DNA of 42,263 bases from Lentisphaeria bacterium. GTDB lineage: Bacteria > Verrucomicrobiota > Lentisphaeria > Victivallales > Victivallaceae. The stretch's first letter is position 1; each line of letters starts with the position of its first letter. Below the pieces are notes generated by a model. The model had not been told where the DNA came from. It was given only the letters and a program-made list of their open reading frames with translations, and did no database searches. A program made the position numbers and the translations under genes. The DNA lies in NCBI GenBank assembly GCA_017508015.1, contig JAFVZS010000091.1:1-42263 (forward strand), read 5' to 3'. Positions 35,685 through 42,263 of this stretch are shown piece after piece.

Positions 35685-36748
35685 GAGCATTTGATCTTGC
35701 CAAATATCTGCGTAAAAATCCGCCTCTGCCGGTGAATTGGCCGGAAAGATGCCGTCATGCCGTAGTCATACCGGTCTACAATGAACTCGGTTCATTCGGG
35801 GCCACTGAATACTCCATACGGCAGGCTTTGAAATATACCCCGGAAAAGATCGCCGTCATTGCCGTGATCAACTATCCGGCCGGAGCTGATAAAACGGAAT
35901 CGGAAAAATTGTTCAATCTGATCCGCTCCGGAGTGTTTCCCGGAGTTATTCCGCTTTATCTGCCGGAACTTACCGGCGGTGTGGGGGCGGCCCGCAAGGC
36001 CGGAATGGATGCTTTTATCGGAATATTGAAGCCGGAAGAGCTTGAAAAAAGTGTGATCTTTTCACTTGATGCCGATACGCTGGTCGAACCGGAATATTTT
36101 GCCGTAGTCCTTCCTGCTGCGCTTCAGGGCGGGGCGGTGTCGGTCGGCTTTTCCCATCAGCGGGCCGGAGATTTTCTGCATCAGGCGGCGATCGACCGTT
36201 ATGAAGCGTATTTGACCAGATATGTGGAAAAATTACGTCAGGCCGGTTCTCCATACGCTTTTTATACTGTCGGTTCGGCGTTTGCGGTCAGGGCGGATTC
36301 ATATGTGAAAGCCGGAGGCATGAAAGTCCGTCAGGCCGGAGAGGATTTTTATTTTTTGCAGGCGGCGGCCAAAACTTCACAGGTCACTTCTCTGCCGGAA
36401 AAACTGGTGCATCCTTCGCCGCGGATATCATCCCGGGTGCCATTCGGTACCGGTCCGGCGGTGGCCAGACTGCTGCGTAATGAGGAGCTCAAAGAGATTC
36501 CGGATGCGGCTTTCATCCTGCTTGGAGCGGTACTCGGCAAAGTTTCCGATGAATCGCTGGCCGGTGCGGAAAAATTTCTGATGCAAATGCCGGTGGCTGC
36601 CGCAGAATTTTTTCTTAAAGAGGGGTTCCCGGCGGCGTGGAAACGCATCCTTGAAAATCTGCCGGCCAGGCCGGGAGCAAGGTGCGAGGCATTCAATGAA
36701 TGGTTTGACGGACTTAAAACGTTGCGTTTTTTACATTTTTTGAGTTGA
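35681..36748 (+). CDS. Family 2-like glycosyltransferase
   Basis: This 355-residue protein probably starts at TTG 35681, overlapping the hydE stop (TTGA). HAVVIPVYNELGS near residue 25 is the nucleotide-sugar strand, and SLDADTLVEPEYF near 127 supplies the DxD metal site. The GGVGAARKAGMDAF helix and GSAFAVRADSYVKAGGM also fit GT-A enzymes. No membrane segment is evident. Acceptor and donor are unknown. A role in cell-envelope polysaccharide is possible. Its coupling with hydE looks coincidental or shared by transcription only. Confidence 0.78.
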   Translation: MRAFDLAKYLRKNPPLPVNWPERCRHAVVIPVYNELGSFGATEYSIRQALKYTPEKIAVIAVINYPAGADKTESEKLFNLIRSGVFPGVIPLYLPELTGGVGAARKAGMDAFIGILKPEELEKSVIFSLDADTLVEPEYFAVVLPAALQGGAVSVGFSHQRAGDFLHQAAIDRYEAYLTRYVEKLRQAGSPYAFYTVGSAFAVRADSYVKAGGMKVRQAGEDFYFLQAAAKTSQVTSLPEKLVHPSPRISSRVPFGTGPAVARLLRNEELKEIPDAAFILLGAVLGKVSDESLAGAEKFLMQMPVAAAEFFLKEGFPAAWKRILENLPARPGARCEAFNEWFDGLKTLRFLHFLS

Positions 36749-36774
36749 TTTTATAAAAAAATATAAAAAAGCAG

Positions 36775-36803
36775 TTGACAAAGGTATTTTTCTGCGATAT
36801 TTT
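36775..36803 (+). promoter_or_regulatory. Consensus promoter of the EIIA-like gene
   Basis: TTGACA (36775-36780), a 17-bp spacer and TATTTT (36798-36803), 60 bp before the ATG at 36864. The -35 is a perfect consensus. Confidence 0.7.
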
Positions 36804-36863
36804 ATCATTTGCACTGAGTAAAATTTTTTAGAAACTGTTTTATAGTGGCACGGAGAAAGTATT

Positions 36864-37331
36864 ATGAAAAATGATTTTTCCCAGTATGTGGACAAGGATT
36901 CGGTAATGACCCTTGTGGGGAAAACCAAATTGGAGGTTATGGATCAGTTGATCTCCAGAGCGGCAGATTTGACCAAATTGAGCCGTGACGTGATCTTCCG
37001 TCTGGCGTGGAAACGCGAGCAGATGATGACCACCGGTGTCGGCGGCATGCTGGCGTTGCCGCACATCCGGGTAAATGATATTTTGCATCCTTATGTGATC
37101 GTTGGTGTCTGTGAAAATCCGATCACCGATTATCAGGGGCTGGATGATCAGCCGGTGCGGGTGATCGTATTCACCGTGGCTCCCGATGAGAATCAGGAAG
37201 CCTATCTGCAGCTGCTTTCCGGCATTTCCCGCCGGTTGCGCAATCCGAAACTTATTGAACAGATCGTCGGCACTGTCGGCAACACCGTCGAATTGCTCAA
37301 GGTCATCCAGCAGGAATCCGATCCCCAATGA
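36864..37331 (+). CDS. PTS EIIA(Fru/Ntr)-like phosphocarrier
   Basis: This 155-residue EIIA domain has ALPHIRV with the phosphorylated His at residue 67, and the C-terminal helices typical of PtsN/FruA IIA (YLQLLSGISRRLRN, TVGNTVELLKVIQQ). It may accept phosphate from HPr/NPr and regulate rather than transport, since no EIIB/EIIC lies adjacent. It overlaps the next gene (ATGA). A consensus promoter precedes it. The choice of PtsN over a sugar EIIA is an inference from its being a single-domain protein. Confidence 0.85.
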   Translation: MKNDFSQYVDKDSVMTLVGKTKLEVMDQLISRAADLTKLSRDVIFRLAWKREQMMTTGVGGMLALPHIRVNDILHPYVIVGVCENPITDYQGLDDQPVRVIVFTVAPDENQEAYLQLLSGISRRLRNPKLIEQIVGTVGNTVELLKVIQQESDPQ

Positions 37332-37720
37332 GTACGGAAAATGCATTCCCGAACCCCAAAACTCAGCTCGATTTTCATTGTTTGAGTGACGGCTGTGAAG
37401 GCGTGGTGGGGTTTGATTTGATCAACATTGCAGACCCGGAATTTCAGGCGGTTTGTCCGGTTTGTCACCGGGCTTATGCGCTGGATGATGAGTTGCGGAA
37501 TAAATTGACCCGGATGATGAAGCTGATCTCTGCGATCCGGGAGTGTGAGGATATTTTAGGAGACAGTGTCGTATCGGTGAATGTCGCCGGCGGCGAAGTG
37601 CGCGTACCTTATGCGCTGCTGCTGACCCGGCTCAATACGCTGATCTCACTGGAAATTTCCGGACGCAAGATCGATTTCCACTTATGGGTCGAGCCGTCCA
37701 ATCCCCAAATATTCCGTTGA
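37328..37720 (+). CDS. Small unknown protein with a possible zinc ribbon
   Basis: This 130-residue protein is translationally coupled to the EIIA gene. It has an N-terminal Cys (SDGCEGVVGF) and CPVCHRAYAL near 39-48, so a CxxC-type zinc site is possible, but a second full CxxC pair is not seen. The rest is a small alpha/beta segment (VSVNVAGGEVRVPYALLLTRLN). The family is not recognised. It may be a binding partner of the EIIA protein. Confidence 0.65.
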   Translation: MSTENAFPNPKTQLDFHCLSDGCEGVVGFDLINIADPEFQAVCPVCHRAYALDDELRNKLTRMMKLISAIRECEDILGDSVVSVNVAGGEVRVPYALLLTRLNTLISLEISGRKIDFHLWVEPSNPQIFR

Positions 37721-37777
37721 CATCTGAAAACCGGAGCATCTGCGGTTGAAAAGATGCAAAAAATTTGATCGGCGAGC

Positions 37778-37810
37778 AGGGCGAAAGGCATTGAAATATC
37801 CTTTCGCCCT
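37778..37810 (+). terminator. Hairpin between the EIIA pair and secA
   Basis: AGGGCGAAAGG (37778-37788) pairs perfectly with CCTTTCGCCCT (37800-37810) around an 11-base loop. No T-run follows directly; the next T-run is at 37844-37849. It lies 58 bp after the upstream stop and 88 bp before the secA start, so it may be a terminator or a structured leader for secA. Confidence 0.5.
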
Positions 37811-37897
37811 TCGGCGCACTTATAGAACCGGGAAAAACTGCGGTTTTTTCTGAATTTGAAACAGCGTGATGGAGAAGAACAGGGAGGATTTTTTTTA

Positions 37898-40864
37898 ATG
37901 ATAAATGCAATCATCAAAGCGATATTCGGCACGAAAAGTCAGCGTGATGTCAGGCGGATGAAACCGCTGGTCGCCCGCATTAACGCTCTGGAAGTCGAAT
38001 ATCAGAAACTTTCCGATGAGGAACTTCAGGCTAAAACTCCGGAATTCAAGGAGCGTCTGGCCCGGGGTGAGACCCTTGATGACATCATGTGCGAAGCTTT
38101 TGCCACTGTCAAAAATGCCTGCCGCCGGCTCTGCGGCAAAACCCGGGAGGTCTGCGGGCAGGAGCAGACGTGGAATATGATCCCCTTTGATGTGCAGTTG
38201 ATGGGCGGCATCGCTCTGCATCGCGGTTCGATCGCCGAGATGGCCACCGGTGAAGGTAAAACTCTGGTGGCGACCATGCCGCTGTATCTCAATGCTCTGA
38301 CCGGTAAAAACTGCCAGTTGGTCACGGTCAACGACTATCTGGCCCGCCGTGACTCCGAATGGATGGGCATGATCTATGAGTTTCTCGGGCTGACGGTCGG
38401 CTGTCTGCAAAATATGCAGCCGCCGGCTCTGCGTAAAGAACAGTATGCCTGTGATATCACCTACGGGACCAACAGCGAATTCGGCTTTGACTATCTGCGG
38501 GATATGGGAATGGCTTCTGAGGCCGATCAGATCGTTCAGCGTGATCACTACTTCGCCATCGTGGACGAAATCGACAGTATTCTGATCGATGAAGCCCGTA
38601 CTCCGCTGATCATTTCCGGGCCGGTTCCGCAGGCCACCAATCAATTCGCTGAACTCAAACCGCTGGTTGCTTCACTCTACACCAGACAGAATATGCTCTG
38701 TTCCCGGCTGGTGCGGGAAGCCAGAGAGGTTCTGGCGCAGGAGATCATTACCGATGCGGAAAGAGAAGAAGCCTGTATGAAACTGCTTCAGGCCAAGTAC
38801 GGTATGCCGACACACCGGCAGCTGCTGCATGCCCTGGAAGACGGAGAAATTTTGCGGGAAGTCGAAAGACTGGATTCCAAAGTCCACAGTGACAACAACC
38901 GGGGAATGCTTCAGGAGGTTCAGTCGATCCTCTACTTCACCATCGACGAAAAGACCCATGAAGCTGATCTTACTGAGCTGGGCCGCAATGCCGTCAGTCC
39001 GGATAATCCGGATGACTTCATCATGCCGGATCTGCTCAGTGAACTGCACCGTATAACCGATGAAACGCTCACCGCAGAGGCACGTCTGGAAGCGAAAAAC
39101 ACCTTTCAGGATCAATTTGCCGTCAAGAGCGAAAAGCTTCACGACCTTTCACAGCTGCTCAAAGCCTACTGCCTTTTTGAAAAGGATGTCAATTATGTAG
39201 TTATGGATAAAAAGGTGATGATCGTCGATGAACACACCGGCCGTCTGATGCCCGGCCGCCGCTTTTCCGACGGTCTGCATCAGGCTCTGGAAGCCAAAGA
39301 GGATGTCCCCATTGAACAGGAGACTCAGACAATGGCGACCATCACCATCCAGAATTACTTCCGCATGTACAGCAAACTGGCCGGTATGACCGGTACAGCC
39401 GAAACGGAAGCTTCCGAATTTCATCAGATCTACAAGCTGGATGTGACGGTGATCCCCACCAACCGGCCGTGTATCCGCAAAGATGAGAATGACTCGATTT
39501 TCAAAACCAAACGTGAGAAATTCAAAGCGATCCTTGATGATGTCATTGAAAGGCATGAAAAAGGTCAGCCGGTACTGCTCGGCACGATTTCAGTCGGTGA
39601 TTCGGAAACGCTTTCCCGCATGCTCAAAGGGCGCAAGATACCCCACAATGTTCTGAATGCCAAAAATCACCAGCACGAGGCTGAAATCGTCGCCCGGGCC
39701 GGTCAGGTCGGGGCGGTTACTGTGGCAACCAACATGGCCGGCCGCGGTACTGACATCAAGCTCGGTGAGGGAGTGGCGGAATTGGGCGGACTGCATGTCA
39801 TCGGCAGTTCCCGGCATGATTCCCGGCGGATCGACCGGCAGTTGCGCGGCCGCTGTTCCCGTCAGGGTGATCCGGGAAGTTCCAAATTTTATGTCTCTCT
39901 GGAAGACGACCTCATGCGGCTTTTCGGCGGCGACCGGATCGTTAAGATATTTGACCGTTTCGGTTTGAAAGAAGGCGATGAACTTCAGCATCCGTGGCTG
40001 GATAAATCCATTGAAACTGCCCAGAAAAGGGTGGAGCAGCAGCATTTCGCCATCCGTAAACGCACGCTGGATTTTGACGATGTGATGAATAAGCAGCGGG
40101 AGATCGTCTATGCTTTGCGCCGTGATGCTCTGCTGTCGGAAAATCCCCATGATGTGCTTTTCGGCATTATTGATCAGGTCATTGAAGAGCTGGTCCAAAG
40201 GGTCGCTATGGGCGGGGATGGCAAAAACGACGGCAAATTTCAGGCAGATAAACTGGCCGCCGAACTCAATGTGCTTTTCCCGCTGGAATTCAAAGCGGAA
40301 TTTTTCACTGCCGGTATCGTTGACGGCAAAGTTACCGACTTCAAGGCTCTTGAATTGCAGATCATTGAAAAAATCGAAAGTGCTTATCAGGAGCGCAATG
40401 CCAATACCGGAGAAGAGGAGCTGGCCTATTTGCAGCGGCACACGGTGCTGGAGGCCATCGACCGTCTGTGGCAGGAGCATCTTTACGCCATGGATCAGTT
40501 GCGTTCCAGCATGTCTTTGCGGGTATATGCCCAGAAAGATCCGCTGGTCGAATATAAAAATGAAGCATTCGGTATATTCAAAAGCATGATGGATCAGGTC
40601 TTTACCAATGTGGCAAAGAATCTTTTCCGTATTACAGTGCGCCGGATCGTTTCACTTGAGGAGTTCCTTGCTTCCATGCCCAAAGAGTTGCGCCATCAGA
40701 CGATGGAACAATTCGGTCTGCCGGTTCCGGAAGCTCAGGAAGCAGCTCCGGCGGAAGAGGTCAATATCACTTTTCACCGGGAGGCTCCCAAAGTCGGCCG
40801 CAATGATCTTTGTCCCTGCGGAAGCGGAAAAAAATATAAAAAATGCTGCGGAAAAGAGCAGTGA
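37898..40864 (+). CDS. secA: Preprotein translocase ATPase SecA
   Basis: This 988-residue protein drives Sec export. ATG 37898 has GGGAGG about 10 bp upstream; a longer frame from 37856 is less well placed. The N-terminal DEAD domain has ATGEGKTL (about 116-123) and VDEIDSILIDEARTPLIISG (near 222). The second motor domain has NMAGRGTDIKLG and QLRGRCSRQGDPG. The C-terminal scaffold helices and the zinc-binding CPCGSGKKYKKCC end are present. Length is near the larger bacterial SecA forms. It lies upstream of valS with a 23-bp gap. Confidence 0.97.
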   Translation: MINAIIKAIFGTKSQRDVRRMKPLVARINALEVEYQKLSDEELQAKTPEFKERLARGETLDDIMCEAFATVKNACRRLCGKTREVCGQEQTWNMIPFDVQLMGGIALHRGSIAEMATGEGKTLVATMPLYLNALTGKNCQLVTVNDYLARRDSEWMGMIYEFLGLTVGCLQNMQPPALRKEQYACDITYGTNSEFGFDYLRDMGMASEADQIVQRDHYFAIVDEIDSILIDEARTPLIISGPVPQATNQFAELKPLVASLYTRQNMLCSRLVREAREVLAQEIITDAEREEACMKLLQAKYGMPTHRQLLHALEDGEILREVERLDSKVHSDNNRGMLQEVQSILYFTIDEKTHEADLTELGRNAVSPDNPDDFIMPDLLSELHRITDETLTAEARLEAKNTFQDQFAVKSEKLHDLSQLLKAYCLFEKDVNYVVMDKKVMIVDEHTGRLMPGRRFSDGLHQALEAKEDVPIEQETQTMATITIQNYFRMYSKLAGMTGTAETEASEFHQIYKLDVTVIPTNRPCIRKDENDSIFKTKREKFKAILDDVIERHEKGQPVLLGTISVGDSETLSRMLKGRKIPHNVLNAKNHQHEAEIVARAGQVGAVTVATNMAGRGTDIKLGEGVAELGGLHVIGSSRHDSRRIDRQLRGRCSRQGDPGSSKFYVSLEDDLMRLFGGDRIVKIFDRFGLKEGDELQHPWLDKSIETAQKRVEQQHFAIRKRTLDFDDVMNKQREIVYALRRDALLSENPHDVLFGIIDQVIEELVQRVAMGGDGKNDGKFQADKLAAELNVLFPLEFKAEFFTAGIVDGKVTDFKALELQIIEKIESAYQERNANTGEEELAYLQRHTVLEAIDRLWQEHLYAMDQLRSSMSLRVYAQKDPLVEYKNEAFGIFKSMMDQVFTNVAKNLFRITVRRIVSLEEFLASMPKELRHQTMEQFGLPVPEAQEAAPAEEVNITFHREAPKVGRNDLCPCGSGKKYKKCCGKEQ

Positions 40865-40887
40865 TTCACCTTTGGAGATAACAGAAT

Positions 40888-42263
40888 ATGGCAAAAATGG
40901 AACCGTTGCCGAGAGCGTATGAATCGGCAGATGTGGAAAAGAAGTGGTTCCCGGAATGGGAAAAGGCAAATTGTTTTCATGGCGATCCGGAATCCGGCAA
41001 GCCGGGATATTCCATCGTTATTCCGCCGCCGAATGTGACGGGTATTCTGACATTGGGCCATGTGCTTAACAATACCTTGCAGGATATTCTCTGCCGCCGG
41101 GCAAGAATGAAGGGCTTTGAAGTGTGCTGGTTCCCCGGCACCGACCATGCCGGTATCGCTACCGAAGCGCGCGTGGTCAAATATCTCAAAGAAACCGAAA
41201 ATGTCACCCGGGATGAGCTGGGCCGTGATGAATTTATCAAACGGGTGTGGCAGTGGAAAGAGGAGTTCGGCGGCAAAATCATCCGTCAGCTCCGCACGCT
41301 GGGCTGTTCCTGTGACTGGGAAAGAGAACGTTTCACCATGGATGAGGGACTTTCGGCCGCAGTACGCAAGGTCTTTATCCAACTCTATGAAAAAGGCTAT
41401 ATCTACCGCGGTCAGCGGATGATCAACTGGTGTCCGGCGGCCAAAAGTGCGCTTTCGGATGAGGAGGTCATCTACAAGGATGTCGCCGGTAAATTCTACT
41501 ATTTCCGTTATCCGCTGGCTGATGGAAGCGGCTTCCTTACCGTGGCGACCACCCGGCCGGAAACGATGTTCGGCGATACTGCTGTGGCCGTTCATCCGGA
41601 AGATCCCCGTTTCAAAGATCTGATCGGCAAAATGGTCAAACTGCCGCTGACTGACCGGGAGATACCCGTTGTCGGCGATCAGCATGCCGACCCGACCAAG
41701 GGAACCGGCTGTGTGAAAATCACCCCGGGGCACGACCCCAATGACTTTGAAGTCGGTAAACGGTGCAATCTGGAAGTGATCAATATCATGAATCCGGATG
41801 GTTCACTCAACGATCTCTGCCCGGCAGAATTCGCCGGTATGGATCGCTTTGAAGCCCGTGAACTTTGCGTTAAACGCATGGAAGAGGCCGGTTTGCTGGA
41901 AAAAATCGAAGATATCACTCATGCCGTCGGTTATTCCGAGCGCGGTAATGTGCCGATCGAAACACTGGTCAGTGCCCAGTGGTTCTGCAAGATGGGCGAA
42001 CTTGCCAAGCCGGCGATCGAAGCGGTGAAAAGCGGTAAGATCAAATTCCATCCGGAACGCTGGACGAAAACCTATTTTCACTGGATGGAAAATATTCAGG
42101 ATTGGTGTATTTCCCGGCAGTTGTGGTGGGGGCACCGCATCCCGGCATGGTACAATGAAAAAGGCGAAGTTTACGTCGGCGAAAGTGCTCCGGCCGGCGG
42201 CAGCTGGCGTCAGGAAGAGGATGTGCTGGATACCTGGTTCAGCAGCTGGCTGTGGCCGTTTTC
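40888..42263 (+). CDS. valS: Valyl-tRNA synthetase, C-terminus beyond the window
   Basis: The first 458 codons are present. PPPNVTG at 46-52 is typical of ValS, followed by TLGH (55-58), in which the first His of the HIGH signature is Thr; some PVC and related ValS have this. FPGTDHAGIATEARVV, INWCPAAKSALSDEEV, TTRPETMFGDTAVAVHP (editing domain) and ISRQLWWGHRIPAWY are all ValS-like. The KMSKS region lies beyond the end. It probably shares a transcript with secA. Confidence 0.95.
   Translation, partial: MAKMEPLPRAYESADVEKKWFPEWEKANCFHGDPESGKPGYSIVIPPPNVTGILTLGHVLNNTLQDILCRRARMKGFEVCWFPGTDHAGIATEARVVKYLKETENVTRDELGRDEFIKRVWQWKEEFGGKIIRQLRTLGCSCDWERERFTMDEGLSAAVRKVFIQLYEKGYIYRGQRMINWCPAAKSALSDEEVIYKDVAGKFYYFRYPLADGSGFLTVATTRPETMFGDTAVAVHPEDPRFKDLIGKMVKLPLTDREIPVVGDQHADPTKGTGCVKITPGHDPNDFEVGKRCNLEVINIMNPDGSLNDLCPAEFAGMDRFEARELCVKRMEEAGLLEKIEDITHAVGYSERGNVPIETLVSAQWFCKMGELAKPAIEAVKSGKIKFHPERWTKTYFHWMENIQDWCISRQLWWGHRIPAWYNEKGEVYVGESAPAGGSWRQEEDVLDTWFSSWLWPF

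Noticed and set aside
40865-40887. T-box or leader upstream of valS
   Set aside because: Only 23 bp separate secA from valS, too short for one.
40932-41070. Defective ValS because HIGH reads TLGH
   Set aside because: The variant is tolerated in this family and the rest of the synthetase is intact.

Overview
The window looks like chromosome from an anaerobic member of the Lentisphaerota (Victivallales-like; PVC group). This is inferred from two pseudopilin-like genes with the long [16 protein letters not shown] leader, each beside carbohydrate-active enzymes, from GC-moderate DNA with consensus sigma-70 promoters, and from a HydE-type [FeFe]-hydrogenase maturase. The standard code with TGA as stop applies: many genes here end in TGA. 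I saw no tRNA, rRNA or CRISPR array.

Region 1 (1-8948, + strand) is a glycan-degradation locus. A leader packed with hairpins precedes a cytoplasmic GH2 beta-mannosidase-like enzyme, a pseudopilin-like protein, a small secreted beta-sandwich protein, and a 1637-residue secreted multidomain glycosidase-like protein whose first domain is a paralogue of the small protein. Region 2 (8949-9799) is an 850-bp non-coding tract with a strong hairpin terminator, a 9-bp tandem repeat, a 117-bp repeat present twice 305 bp apart, and a 15-bp perfect palindrome.

Region 3 (9800-16664) is a compact phage-derived cassette. A leftward double-HTH/S24 repressor is separated by three operator-like palindromes from rightward genes for a TerS-like fragment, portal, scaffold-like protein, SU10-type major capsid protein, connector-like protein, Cys/HTH protein and terminase large subunit. 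It has no tail, lysis, replication or integrase gene, yet every reading frame is open. It is the most interesting item in the window.

Region 4 (16696-23626) is a second glycan locus: a leftward run of AraR-like GntR/LacI regulator, pseudopilin and secreted GH99-like protein, divergent from a GH38 alpha-mannosidase. With the GH2 gene it suggests mannose-containing glycans as substrate, and the phage cassette lies between the two glycan loci.

Region 5 (23648-42263) is mostly housekeeping: leftward purA-rodA; a rightward four-gene overlapping set (PSP1/RicT-like, HExxH membrane protein, unknown protein, eukaryotic-type HisA); a tightly coupled set of rhaB, ABC solute-binding protein, OppC-type permease, hydE (interrupted by one in-frame TGA at an expected Trp) and a glycosyltransferase; an EIIA(Ntr)-like protein with a small partner; then secA and the first part of valS, which runs off the window.
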